Shown: positions 7,646 to 15,346 of the stretch, in pieces
How the letters are laid out: the number at the start of each line of letters is the position of its first letter
How positions within the stretch are numbered: the first letter of the stretch is position 1
NCBI GenBank assembly: GCA_964547105.1
Contig: CAZJLO010000030.1
Coordinates: 1 to 21,937, forward strand
DNA length: 21,937 nucleotides
Direction: 5' to 3'
Source of the DNA: RXOA01 sp964547105
GTDB taxonomy: Bacteria > Bipolaricaulota > Bipolaricaulia > UBA7950 > UBA9294
The notes under the pieces: generated by a model
Told to the model about the DNA's origin: nothing
Seen by the model: only the letters and a program-made list of their open reading frames with translations
Databases searched by the model: none
Made by a program: the position numbers and the translations under genes

Positions 7646-7718
7646 GATTCTCCCTACCTTCACAGACGATCGCTACCGATCCATCGGACTGTTGCCGGAT
7701 CGGTGGCTCGCACGACGA

Positions 7719-8819
7719 TCAGGCCAAGTCGCCGAAGCACTTGCAGGCGATCGCGTCGCCAGGGGATTCCGGCCAACAACGGTTGCCGGAGATGCACCGC
7801 GCTACATCTTGCCGTCCCTCAAGCAGACGATTCGGAAGGTCCGGCTCGCAGATCAACGGACGCGAAAGCGAGATGAATTGAGCATCGTCACTGGCAAGAA
7901 CGTCTTCCATCATCGCCCTTGATCGCAGTCCGCCAACGAGCAAAATCGGGAGATCCGTTCTCTGGCGAGCCTGGCGGGCCACCGGACGGAAGTACGCTTC
8001 GTCTTCTCCAGGGCGAATCCCGGCAACCATGTTGAGGTTGCGCGTGGAAGCAATGCCGCCGCTGACTTCCACCGCATCCAGCCCCGCGTCAGCAAGCTCG
8101 GAGATCACCTGGAGGCCTTCATCGATTGTGAGCCCGCCCGCAGCATCATCAAACATGCCGAGCTTCGTGAACACAGGGAATGACTGCCCTACCTCACTTC
8201 GCACCGCCTGAGCCGTTTCGAGCAAGAAACGCATTCGTCTACCAATATCGCCACCCCAATCGTCATGGCGTCTATTTGTCCTCGGCGACAAGAACTGGCT
8301 CCCGAGATATCCGTGTGCAGCGTGAATCTGCACCGCATCGAATCCCGCATCGCGGGCCCGCCCCGCCGCCTGAGCAAAGCAATCAATCACACCTGAGATC
8401 TCCTCGGACGTCATTGCGCGAGCGGAATGGGTAGGTTGCGTGCCCGGCATGTCCGACGGGGCAAGCAAGGTCCGGATCGACTCTGATCCTCCCCGCGATT
8501 GCGCGCCGGCGTGGTTGATCTGAGCGGCGATCTTCCCCCCTTCATCGTGCACGGCATCGGTCAGCCGACGAAGCTCGGGAACCAGCTGGTCCTCGTAGAT
8601 CCCGGTCATTCCAGGGTGTGCTTTTCCCAACGGATGCACGTAGAGATGTCCTGTGATGATCAGCCCGACGCCGCCCTCGGCAAGGGCCTTATAGAGTTCG
8701 GCAAGCTGTCGCTTCGGGACTCCCCTGTCATCGGCCATCGACTCCGCCGTAGCCGACCGAATCAACCGGTTGGGGAGCATCAGCGTGCCGATAGCGTGCT
8801 CTGTAAATAGCAGCGACAT
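7719..8819 (-). CDS. Old yellow enzyme family NADH:flavin oxidoreductase
   Basis: A 366-residue FMN-dependent TIM-barrel oxidoreductase; the family reduces alkenes activated by carbonyls or related substrates. ATG 8819 has AGGAG 6 nt upstream; an earlier in-frame ATG at 8882 lies beyond the likely -10 box. Motifs: NRLIRSATAE (17-26), Gln100-INHAG (101-105), the substrate-binding pair His166/His169 in HAAHGYLGSQFLSP, then TNRRHDDWGGD, and the FMN-phosphate region LVGGLRS near the C-terminus. The tail CISGNRCWPE...CKC retains a few cysteines but lacks the 4Fe-4S and FAD/NAD domains of 2,4-dienoyl-CoA reductases, so it is the short barrel-only form. Physiological substrate unknown. It may be cotranscribed with the PIN gene 73 nt downstream. 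Confidence 0.92.
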   Translation of the reverse strand: MSLLFTEHAIGTLMLPNRLIRSATAESMADDRGVPKRQLAELYKALAEGGVGLIITGHLYVHPLGKAHPGMTGIYEDQLVPELRRLTDAVHDEGGKIAAQINHAGAQSRGGSESIRTLLAPSDMPGTQPTHSARAMTSEEISGVIDCFAQAAGRARDAGFDAVQIHAAHGYLGSQFLSPRTNRRHDDWGGDIGRRMRFLLETAQAVRSEVGQSFPVFTKLGMFDDAAGGLTIDEGLQVISELADAGLDAVEVSGGIASTRNLNMVAGIRPGEDEAYFRPVARQARQRTDLPILLVGGLRSRAMMEDVLASDDAQFISLSRPLICEPDLPNRLLEGRQDVARCISGNRCWPESPGDAIACKCFGDLA

Positions 8820-8860
8820 CAGATCTCCTCGCCTCATCCGACCATCCTCTTCCGCAAAGA

Positions 8861-8866
8861 AGTATA
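8861..8866 (-). promoter_or_regulatory. Possible -10 box for the old yellow enzyme gene
   Basis: TATACT on the minus strand, about 41 nt before the ATG. No good -35 lies at normal spacing; a TTGACC is present but only 10 nt away. Low confidence. Confidence 0.3.
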
Positions 8867-8907
8867 GCCCCATCCAGGTCAAGGGACGAGACGACTATGG
8901 CATGCCT

Positions 8908-8913
8908 TATACT
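8908..8913 (+). promoter_or_regulatory. Possible -10 box for the tandem GNAT gene
   Basis: TATACT on the plus strand, 27 nt before ATG 8941. No convincing -35 at 16-18 nt. It mirrors the TATACT facing the other way at 8861-8866 in this divergent gap. Confidence 0.3.
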
Positions 8914-8940
8914 CCTTCACGAGGGCGGGAAGGTGAGTGG

Positions 8941-9849
8941 ATGGAAGGTCCGAAGGTCGAGCTGTGTCGCGCTTCTCAATGGCCGGTTCTCCTGGCGTTT
9001 CTTGCCGCCATGAACATTCAGGAAGGACACCACATCGGCTACCTCGGCACAGACATTCCATCTATCCTCGATGACCTTGCCGACATACCCGAACCTCTCC
9101 ACGAAGCGTTCCTTGTAGCGGACGACAAGCAGACACAGAAGATCATCGGAACGTTGGGAGTCGATACCGACGCGGAAATCGGGCGGGCATGGCTCTACGG
9201 GCCGTTTGTCGACCAGCCTTCGTCAACCTGGAATCTCGTTGCCGAAGCCCTCTATGCGAAGGCGATGGCTGCGATTCCGTCCGGGATCATCGAGCACGAG
9301 TTGTGCATCGGCACTCGGAATCACCGTGTTGAAGCATTCGCGAAGTATCATGGATTCGTTCCATTTTCGCACAGCGTCAGTCTCTCGATCAATCGAGATC
9401 GTCTTCTCCCCCCGCACACTGCATTCGAGGAACCGCAGCCAATCGAGCCGCAGCAGCACAAGGCGTTCATCGCTCTTCAAGAGCGGCTCTTCCCCCGAAC
9501 GTACTACACCGGCCGACAGATCCTTGATCGGGTTGGAGACGATGCTCAAGTGTTTGTCATCGATGAGGGAGAAGGCGTTGTCGGGCACATCTTTGTCCGC
9601 GTGTCACCGCATGTCGGCACGGGATCGATCGAGTTCGTCGGCGTCTCGAGGTCAGCGCGAAGACGGGGCATCGGATCAAGGCTCGTTTCGACAGCTTTAG
9701 CATGGGTCTTCGCTCACGAGAGCATCGATGAGATCTCGTTGACCGTGTCTGTCGCCAACGAAGCAGCGCTTGCCCTGTACAAGAAATTGGGATTCAAGCG
9801 CGACAAGGAGATCGTTGGTTTCCGGCGCGTCGGTCTTGTGACTCGATAA
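8941..9849 (+). CDS. Tandem GNAT-domain N-acetyltransferase
   Basis: A 302-residue protein with two GNAT-like halves. The N-terminal half (about 1-150) is degenerate in its acetyl-CoA loop but keeps the fold pattern and a typical end (RVEAFAKYHGFVPF). The C-terminal half (about 170-302) has the standard motif A (EFVGVSRSARRRGIGSRLV, with RRRGIG at 240-245) and the C-terminal VANEAALALYKKLGFKR. The second half is therefore the likely catalytic domain, transferring acetyl from acetyl-CoA to an amine of unknown identity. ATG 8941 is preferred for the AAGGTGA just upstream; ATG 8902 in the same frame has no clear site. It is divergent from the old yellow enzyme gene. Confidence 0.85.
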   Translation: MEGPKVELCRASQWPVLLAFLAAMNIQEGHHIGYLGTDIPSILDDLADIPEPLHEAFLVADDKQTQKIIGTLGVDTDAEIGRAWLYGPFVDQPSSTWNLVAEALYAKAMAAIPSGIIEHELCIGTRNHRVEAFAKYHGFVPFSHSVSLSINRDRLLPPHTAFEEPQPIEPQQHKAFIALQERLFPRTYYTGRQILDRVGDDAQVFVIDEGEGVVGHIFVRVSPHVGTGSIEFVGVSRSARRRGIGSRLVSTALAWVFAHESIDEISLTVSVANEAALALYKKLGFKRDKEIVGFRRVGLVTR

Positions 9850-10041
9850 GTAGATCGATTGTATGCAACGCGACATCTCAGAATAGATCTCTCTTTCTTC
9901 CGTTCATTAGACGCGGAACCCTTTGATGCTAGTAGGAGGCACCTCACCGCCTCGAATGGTTCGATCAACTCTTCCGACACAGAGATGCTCACACGGACGG
10001 CAGGAAGAGCGCAAACATCGCTTTGCATCGAGCTTGGACTC
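9850..10041 (+). other. Intergenic stretch upstream of the cold-shock promoter
   Basis: Together with the cold-shock leader this makes 332 bases without a gene. A 71-codon open frame from 9859 has no ribosome-binding site or recognisable domain and runs across the strong promoter, so it is not called. No terminator for the GNAT gene was seen. Confidence 0.5.
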
Positions 10042-10069
10042 TTGACGCCTGGCGGCAAAACGGTATACT
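10042..10069 (+). promoter_or_regulatory. Strong sigma70-type promoter of the cold-shock gene
   Basis: TTGACG (10042-10047) and TATACT (10064-10069) are separated by 16 nt, each close to consensus. Transcription should begin near 10076, leaving a leader of about 105 nt before the cold-shock ATG. A long leader is usual for cspA-type mRNAs, where it acts in temperature-dependent folding. Confidence 0.75.
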
Positions 10070-10181
10070 ATTGACGTGTTTGGTAGCTGTGCAGGTGATT
10101 TCTTGGAGGCCAGTACTATCTGTAGTCCACTGAAACGTTCTGCTTCGCTAAAGCTTCCAGCATAGAGGAGGTCGTGTAAGT

Positions 10182-10391
10182 ATGTCCGAACGCGAGACGG
10201 GAACCGTCAAGTGGTTCAACGATAGCAAAGGCTTCGGCTTCATCGAGCGCGAGCAAGGTGAAGACGTGTTTGTCCATTTCAGCTCGATTCGTGGCGACGG
10301 TTACAGGTCGCTGGAAGAAGGCCAGAAGGTCGAGTTCACACTGGGTCAGGGTCAGAAAGGCCCCCAGGCACTCGATGTGACGGTAATCTAA
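10182..10391 (+). CDS. csp: Cold-shock protein (CspA family)
   Basis: A 69-residue single cold-shock domain that binds single-stranded RNA or DNA and acts as an RNA chaperone. RNP1 is KGFGFIE (16-22) and RNP2 is VFVHF (29-33); the aromatic residues for nucleobase stacking (Trp11, Phe18, Phe20, Phe30, His32, Phe33) are present. The length matches the family. AGGAGG lies about 10 nt before ATG 10182. The gene is monocistronic: it has its own promoter at 10042-10069 and a strong terminator at 10431-10462. Whether it is cold-induced or constitutive cannot be told; the ~105-nt leader is compatible with post-transcriptional control. Confidence 0.97.
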   Translation: MSERETGTVKWFNDSKGFGFIEREQGEDVFVHFSSIRGDGYRSLEEGQKVEFTLGQGQKGPQALDVTVI

Positions 10392-10430
10392 GCTTAGGCA
10401 CTAAGATTGTCGTTCAATAGACGCAATAAA

Positions 10431-10462
10431 GCGGCGTACAGAATTCTGTACGCCGCGTTTTT
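10431..10462 (+). terminator. Rho-independent terminator of the cold-shock gene
   Basis: A perfect 26-nt palindrome (10431-10456; GCGGCGTACAG, AATT, and its complement) is followed after one G by five T. It forms an 11-bp GC-rich stem with a 4-nt loop, 39 nt after the stop codon. It is the clearest terminator in the window. Confidence 0.93.
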
Positions 10463-10529
10463 GATTCCGCGTGGACCAACACGTTCCGTGAGAGCGATGC
10501 TCCACGCAAGATGAGGAGGTGCATGGATC

Positions 10530-11663
10530 GTGGGCTCTCACCCCGCCCGTCGAGCCCTCGTGTTGACGACCGTTGTCGTCGGGCTGATCTCGTGCCTTGC
10601 TTATGCCGCCTCGTTTTCGGGATGGACCCCACGGATCGCCGGCGAACATGCAGTATCCTCTCTTGAGACACTGGAACTGGGCGGTATGGATCAGTGGGTT
10701 CTCATCCGGGGAGAGGATGATCGCAACCCAGTGCTGCTCTGGCTTCATGGCGGACCTGGTTCGGCGCAAATGCCGATCTCCAGACACTTCAATGGCCCGC
10801 TTGAGGCATCATTCGTCGTGGTACACTGGGATCAGCGCGGGGCCGGGAAATCCAATCCACGCGATTTCGATGAATCCACAATGTCGATCGAGCAATTCGT
10901 GGCTGATGCGCATGACCTCACCCAGTATCTCCAACAACGATTTGATCAAGACCGCATCTATGTCCTGGGTCACTCCTGGGGAACGCAGATCGGCATTCGC
11001 CTCGCCGAACGTTTCCCCGACGACTATGCCGCCTATATTGCTGTGGGACAGGTAGTGAGTTTCGCCCATGCGAACGAGCTCGGATACGCTTGGCTCCAGC
11101 AGCAAGTTGAGGAAGTCGGATCAAGGCGAGCGCTGGAGCGGCTGGACGACATTGGAGAGCCTCCCTACGACGAACATGAGCGGTACGTTTCGTATGCGCG
11201 AATGATCGAATCGTACGGTGGTGGAACAGATATCGGCTTCGCATCGCTGCTTTGGATTGCGCTCGGCTCGCCGGAGTACACGTTCTCGGACTATGGGCGT
11301 TGGCTTGGCGGCAGCACCAGGGGAAGTGGTCCAATGTGGGATCCCCAGCATCCCGAGAACCTATTGGCCGGACCTGAACGTCTTCGCATCGAGGTGCCCG
11401 TTTTCTTCTTCTGCGGCAGGAAGGATCACAATACCCCGCCGGAGCTGGTGGAGGAATTCGCGCAACACCTTGATGCACCTCGGGGCATATCGATTACCTA
11501 CTTTGAGAACTCCGCCCACACACCGTTTATCGCCGAGCCCGAAGCGTTCGAGAGAGCGCTGCTCGAAGCGCTTCAACTCGTCTCCGATCGTACGGAGACG
11601 GACTCCAATCCGCCGGATGCCGACGGCTCTTCAGCATTTGCATTGCCGTTTCTTGGTTCGTGA
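10530..11663 (+). CDS. Alpha/beta hydrolase, prolyl-iminopeptidase-like
   Basis: A 377-residue alpha/beta hydrolase of the proline-iminopeptidase group. The start is GTG 10530, with AGGAGGTG about 10 nt upstream; a nearby ATG at 10523 is out of frame. Residues 9-28 form one hydrophobic segment after a basic start, so it is a signal peptide or membrane anchor and the enzyme probably works outside the cytoplasm. The oxyanion motif HGGPGS is at 73-78, WDQRGAGKS at 100-108, the nucleophile Ser149 in GHSWGT, Asp299 in CGRKDHNTP and His330 in NSAHTPF, giving a complete triad. True peptidase activity is not proven by these motifs; esters or amides are possible. The last 91 nt overlap the convergent MFS gene. 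Confidence 0.9.
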   Translation: MGSHPARRALVLTTVVVGLISCLAYAASFSGWTPRIAGEHAVSSLETLELGGMDQWVLIRGEDDRNPVLLWLHGGPGSAQMPISRHFNGPLEASFVVVHWDQRGAGKSNPRDFDESTMSIEQFVADAHDLTQYLQQRFDQDRIYVLGHSWGTQIGIRLAERFPDDYAAYIAVGQVVSFAHANELGYAWLQQQVEEVGSRRALERLDDIGEPPYDEHERYVSYARMIESYGGGTDIGFASLLWIALGSPEYTFSDYGRWLGGSTRGSGPMWDPQHPENLLAGPERLRIEVPVFFFCGRKDHNTPPELVEEFAQHLDAPRGISITYFENSAHTPFIAEPEAFERALLEALQLVSDRTETDSNPPDADGSSAFALPFLGS

Positions 11664-12802
11664 TACAAGAACATCAGCGCCGCTGCCGCAAGCGGAAGCA
11701 ACGATACGACGCTCATCACGGAGATCAAGCCGAATCGATCGGCCAGCCAGCCAATCGGCACCAACGCCAACCCGCCGACCCCCCACGCAAGCCCCATGAC
11801 CAAGCCGGAAACAAGCCCGGTCCTGCCTGGAAGACATTCCTGTGCGGCGACGACACCCACGGGCGTGGATGAGAGCACAAACAGCCCGGAAACGGCAATC
11901 ATGGGAAGAAGGAGATTCAACGGGCCATGCAAGAACGCGAGAAGGCAGGGTGTCGCCAGGGCGAGGGACCCGAGGAGAATAGCTTTCCGCCCGATGCGAT
12001 CGGACAGACTGCCGGCAGCAAGCCCCCCCGCGGCTCCAAGCAGGAGAAACAAGCTGATTGCCGCACCTCCGATCAATGCGGATCCTCCGCGCTCAATCAC
12101 GAGGACAGCGAGAAAATTGGAGAACGACGTCGCGGCAATTGCGCGCAGGACAACGACAAACCACAGGATGACCAGCCGCCTCGGAATCTGCCGAAAACGA
12201 ATCCGTCCGTTGAGTTTCGCATCGACCGATGGCAGGCTCTTCCGCAACGGCAGAGCGAAGACCAACAGGACAAGAACTCCGGGCAGGACAAGCCAAGGCG
12301 TTCTCTCAAGACCAAGCTTCTCGGCGTAGGCGACAATGACCAATGGAGAGACGGCTGCTCCAAACGTACCCCCGGCTGAGAAGAGAGCCATCATCAGCCC
12401 TCGACTACGATGATGGACCGCGCCAACGAGTGCTGCAGCCGTGGGATGAAACAACGCCGTTCCGATTCCTGCGGCAACCATAATCAGGACGAGTTGCTCG
12501 AAGCTTCCCGCGCGACCGATGAAACACATCGCTGCAACCGTGAGCGTCGGTCCAAGAATCACAAGCACGGGACGTTGAGCACGATCAGCAAGATGTCCAA
12601 GCCCCGGCTGCAAAAGAGAGTTTACAGCGATGCGCACTGTGCCGAGCAGCCCGGCCAGGGCAAGCGACAGATCCAACCGATCGATGAGAAGCGGAAGAAG
12701 AGGAGCGTAGAAACTCGCGAATCCGTCATTGAGGAAGTGTCCGAGAAACAGGAGTGTTGTCCGTTTCCATGGACTCGAAGGCGAGGGTTGACGTGTGGAC
12801 AT
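11573..12802 (-). CDS. MFS transporter, fosmidomycin-resistance (Fsr)-like
   Basis: A 409-residue major facilitator superfamily protein with about 12 hydrophobic segments. The opening LGHFLNDGFASFYAPLLPLL is typical of the Fsr group, whose E. coli member exports fosmidomycin; the true substrate here is unknown. The MFS loop 8-9 motif is visible as GSLSDRIGRKAILLG. The start ATG 12802 has no Shine-Dalgarno; instead a -10 box lies 8 nt upstream (see promoter entry). The C-terminal tail after residue ~378 is hydrophilic and is encoded in the 91-nt region shared with the opposite-strand hydrolase gene. Confidence 0.9.
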   Translation of the reverse strand: MSTRQPSPSSPWKRTTLLFLGHFLNDGFASFYAPLLPLLIDRLDLSLALAGLLGTVRIAVNSLLQPGLGHLADRAQRPVLVILGPTLTVAAMCFIGRAGSFEQLVLIMVAAGIGTALFHPTAAALVGAVHHRSRGLMMALFSAGGTFGAAVSPLVIVAYAEKLGLERTPWLVLPGVLVLLVFALPLRKSLPSVDAKLNGRIRFRQIPRRLVILWFVVVLRAIAATSFSNFLAVLVIERGGSALIGGAAISLFLLLGAAGGLAAGSLSDRIGRKAILLGSLALATPCLLAFLHGPLNLLLPMIAVSGLFVLSSTPVGVVAAQECLPGRTGLVSGLVMGLAWGVGGLALVPIGWLADRFGLISVMSVVSLLPLAAAALMFLYHEPRNGNANAEEPSASGGLESVSVRSETS

Positions 12803-12810
12803 GAGAGGCG

Positions 12811-12839
12811 ATCATAGCTCCGCGTGCCACCTGCCACAA
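12811..12839 (-). promoter_or_regulatory. Promoter for a probably leaderless MFS transcript
   Basis: On the minus strand TTGTGG (12834-12839) and TATGAT (12811-12816) are 17 nt apart. The -10 ends 8 nt before the ATG, so transcription should start within a few bases of the start codon. There is no Shine-Dalgarno sequence, as expected for a leaderless mRNA. Confidence 0.6.
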
Positions 12840-12997
12840 GACGAGAAACGGATCCCGATTCGGCTTCCGACGGTCTTTCGCAGGGGGAATCGGACCGGGT
12901 TGATTGGAGGGGGACCTCCCGGTGTTCGGGAGACCCTGTTCCCGCCATGCCTCCCCTGACAAGCGATACCGCACAGGAAATGAAATCGGGGCTGAGA

Positions 12998-13027
12998 TTG
13001 ACCAATCGGCATCGCCTCACCTATAGT
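12998..13027 (+). promoter_or_regulatory. Promoter for the SDR / oxoamine synthase cluster
   Basis: TTGACC (12998-13003) and TATAGT (13022-13027) are separated by 18 nt. Transcription would start near 13034, about 107 nt before the SDR ATG. Confidence 0.55.
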
Positions 13028-13140
13028 TGGCCGACCCAGGAATTCGGAACTGTGATTCTTGGATGTCATCGGCACGGGAAACGGCGGGTCGACCGAGAGG
13101 TTTGCCTTCGATCGCGGCCGCAAATCCGATCAAGGAGAGA

Positions 13141-14022
13141 ATGAGCAAATCTGGGGGGAGCGTGATCTTGATCACCGGAGCTTCTTCGGGGATCGGTCGA
13201 GCTTGTGCTGTTGCGCTGTCCCGCAAGGGGCATACGATCTACGGAACCACCCGCCGGCAACCATCGGAAATTCGGGGCGAAGTCGGCAGGGATCTCGATG
13301 CATCCTCTCACCTGCAGTTCCTGCAGGTTGATGTAACCGATCCGGAGACCATTCAGAATGCCGTCGACCGTGTGCTTTCGGAGTCGGGACGCATCGATGC
13401 GCTCATCAATTGTGCCGGCTTTGGCAGCGCCGGGGCGGTCGAAGATACAAGCGCGGAGGATCTCTTCGCCGTCCTGAACACGAACCTCATCGGTACATTG
13501 CGGTGCTGCCGAGCGGTTCTTCCTTCCATGCGGCTGCATCATTCGGGCACGATCATCAACATCTCGTCGATCGCCGGAAGAATGGGAATCCCGTTTCAGG
13601 GAAGCTACAGCGCCTCGAAGTACGCACTGGAAGGATTGACTGAAGCACTTCGGATGGAGGTGCATCCGTTTGGAGTGAAGGTGGTGCTGATCGAACCGGG
13701 CGATTTCCGCACGGAGTTCACGGATCGGCGACAGATCACGCCCCTGGCCAAGGCGAACCCAACCTACGCTGCTCAGATGCGCAGGACGCTGGCCGTCATG
13801 GAAGCGGAAGGGCGGGGTGGAGCGACTCCCGAGCCGGTTGCACGCTTGGTCGCAAAGATTCTCGCCTCGAACTCGCCACGGGTTCGATATGTCGTGGGAC
13901 CCTTCTCCGAGCGGATTGCAGCCGGACTGAAGCGCGTGCTTCCATCCAAGTGGTTTGAGCGGATCCTCATGGTGTACTACCGCATCAAAAAAGACGATCG
14001 CGGAGGGAAGAGCAAGCCTTAA
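13141..14022 (+). CDS. Short-chain dehydrogenase/reductase (classical SDR)
   Basis: A 293-residue NAD(P)-dependent Rossmann-fold oxidoreductase. ATG 13141 has AAGGAGAG 4-5 nt upstream. The cofactor motif TGASSGIG is at 12-19, NCAG at 90-93, Ser143 (NISSIAG), and the catalytic pair Tyr156/Lys160 (YSASK). PGDFRTEF follows. TTRR at 36-39 after the second strand hints at NADP preference. The C-terminal ~40 residues (GPFSERIAAGLKRVLPSKWF) resemble lipid- or steroid-acting SDRs with a hydrophobic C-terminal helix. It lies 71 nt before an alpha-oxoamine synthase, so reduction of that enzyme's 2-amino-ketone product, as 3-ketosphinganine reductase does, is a reasonable inference. The sequence alone does not set the substrate. 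Confidence 0.92.
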   Translation: MSKSGGSVILITGASSGIGRACAVALSRKGHTIYGTTRRQPSEIRGEVGRDLDASSHLQFLQVDVTDPETIQNAVDRVLSESGRIDALINCAGFGSAGAVEDTSAEDLFAVLNTNLIGTLRCCRAVLPSMRLHHSGTIINISSIAGRMGIPFQGSYSASKYALEGLTEALRMEVHPFGVKVVLIEPGDFRTEFTDRRQITPLAKANPTYAAQMRRTLAVMEAEGRGGATPEPVARLVAKILASNSPRVRYVVGPFSERIAAGLKRVLPSKWFERILMVYYRIKKDDRGGKSKP

Positions 14023-14049
14023 TGGGTGTACGATCATCAACTGATGGGG

Positions 14050-14070
14050 CCCGCCTGCAAGCATGGCGGG
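14050..14070 (+). repeat. Small hairpin between SDR and oxoamine synthase genes
   Basis: CCCGCC and GGCGGG enclose TGC-AA-GCA with one bulged T, giving a compact 9-bp stem. No T-run follows, so it is not a standard terminator. It could stabilise or attenuate the message ahead of the synthase start. Confidence 0.4.
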
Positions 14071-14093
14071 ACGGTGATTAAGGGAAGGGGCGT

Positions 14094-15314
14094 ATGTTGG
14101 ATCTGTTCGAGAGATGCCGCGGTTTCTATGCTGATCCTAGGGTGGCCGAGGCGATGGGGTTTCCCGCCAGCCCTGGCCGCGCCAAGGAGATGGGGTTGTA
14201 TCCGTATTTCATCCCGCTCGAGAGAAGCGAAGGAACAACCGTCATTGCCGAAGGTCGTGAGCTCATTATGATCGGGTCGAACAACTATCTTGGACTCACA
14301 ATGCATCCGGAGGTACGCGCCGCCGCACGCCACGCTCTTGATGAGTTCGGCCCGAGTTGCACCGGCTCACGCTTCCTCAACGGGACGCTCGCTCTTCACG
14401 GCGAATTGGAGCGCAAGCTCGCGGCATTTGTCGGCAAGGAAAAGGCCCTTGTGTTCAGCACGGGATATCAAACCAATCTCGGGGTCATCTCTTCCTTGAT
14501 CGGCCGCCGGGATGTCATCCTGTGCGACAAGGAGGACCACGCAAGCATCCTGGACGGATGTCGCCTCTCGCTGGGCCAGGTGCTGCGCTTCCATCACAAC
14601 AATCCGGAAAGCCTGGCCAGCGTCTTGGCGTCCGTGGATGAAGAAGCGGGTACTCTTGTCGCCGTGGACGGCGTGTTCAGCATGAGCGGTGAGATTGCTC
14701 GACTGCCCGAGCTGGCATCGGTGTGCCGCGAGTATGGGGCGCGGTTGCTGGTCGATGATGCACACGCGATCGGCGTGATCGGCCGAGGACGAGGAACGGC
14801 GGCCCATTACGACCTGACGGATGAAGTCGATCTGATCGTGGGAACATTCAGCAAGTCGCTTGCCTCGATCGGCGGGTTTGTCGCCGGGGATGAGACGACG
14901 ATCGAATGGATTCAGCACCTTGCTCGTTCGTTGATTTTCAGCGCCAGCTTGCCTGGACCCAATGTTGCCGCCGCTCTCGCCGCTCTGAAGATTGCCGAGC
15001 GTGAGCCCGAGCGAGTTGATCGAGTCAACGAAATCGCTCGCCGGATGAAGCAAGGCTTGCGCGAATTGGGATTTGAGATCGGTGCGAGCGAAACGCCGAT
15101 CATCCCAGTGTTTATCGGCGATTCGATGGCAGCAATCCGCGCCTGGCGGGCGCTGTTCGATGCGGGGGTTTATACCAATGTCGCCATTCCTCCCGCCGTT
15201 CCCCCGGGAAAGGCGCTGCTTCGCACAAGCTATATGGCAACCCACACCGAGCAACAGATCGATCAAGTTCTCGATGCGTTTCGCCGTGTCGGGGAGGCGC
15301 TTCATCTGATCTAG
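14094..15314 (+). CDS. Alpha-oxoamine synthase, serine-palmitoyltransferase-like
   Basis: A 406-residue PLP enzyme of fold type I that condenses an amino acid with an acyl-CoA or acyl-ACP with loss of CO2. Key residues: His149 (DHASILDG, stacks on PLP), Asp221 and His224 (DDAHAIG), and the Schiff-base Lys254 (GTFSKSLASIGGF). The SCTGSRFLNGTLALHGELE stretch (88-106) and ALVFSTGYQTNLG resemble, from memory, bacterial serine palmitoyltransferases more than BioF, KBL or ALA synthase. The ~45-residue N-terminal extension before the core also fits. ATG 14094 follows a purine-rich GGAAGGGG. With the SDR upstream it could make a sphingoid-like amino alcohol. An 8-amino-7-oxononanoate or aminoketobutyrate role is the alternative; no other biotin or threonine-catabolism gene is nearby. 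Confidence 0.85.
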   Translation: MLDLFERCRGFYADPRVAEAMGFPASPGRAKEMGLYPYFIPLERSEGTTVIAEGRELIMIGSNNYLGLTMHPEVRAAARHALDEFGPSCTGSRFLNGTLALHGELERKLAAFVGKEKALVFSTGYQTNLGVISSLIGRRDVILCDKEDHASILDGCRLSLGQVLRFHHNNPESLASVLASVDEEAGTLVAVDGVFSMSGEIARLPELASVCREYGARLLVDDAHAIGVIGRGRGTAAHYDLTDEVDLIVGTFSKSLASIGGFVAGDETTIEWIQHLARSLIFSASLPGPNVAAALAALKIAEREPERVDRVNEIARRMKQGLRELGFEIGASETPIIPVFIGDSMAAIRAWRALFDAGVYTNVAIPPAVPPGKALLRTSYMATHTEQQIDQVLDAFRRVGEALHLI

Positions 15315-15346
15315 CCTAACTGGTTCGTGCTCCGAGGGGAGGAAAC

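Larger units (their letters stand above)
12803..13140 (+). other. Divergent intergenic region between MFS and SDR genes
   Basis: A 338-base stretch holding the two outward promoters described separately. Between them, at 12907-12932, the arm CCTCCCG can pair with GGAGG on its left or with CGGGAG on its right (loop GTGTT), so two exclusive small hairpins are possible. It carries no T-run. No gene was recognised. Confidence 0.55.

Noticed and set aside
7719..7790. 4Fe-4S cluster at the C-terminus of the old yellow enzyme
   Set aside because: Three nearby cysteines (CISGNRC, CKC) are left, but spacing and domain length do not match the dienoyl-CoA reductase cluster.
12410..12817. 135-codon plus-strand open frame
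   Set aside because: Lies opposite the N-terminal half of the MFS gene and is highly basic with no recognisable fold.
13066..14064. 332-codon minus-strand open frame
   Set aside because: Mirror of the SDR gene, which has every catalytic motif; no SD or domain of its own.
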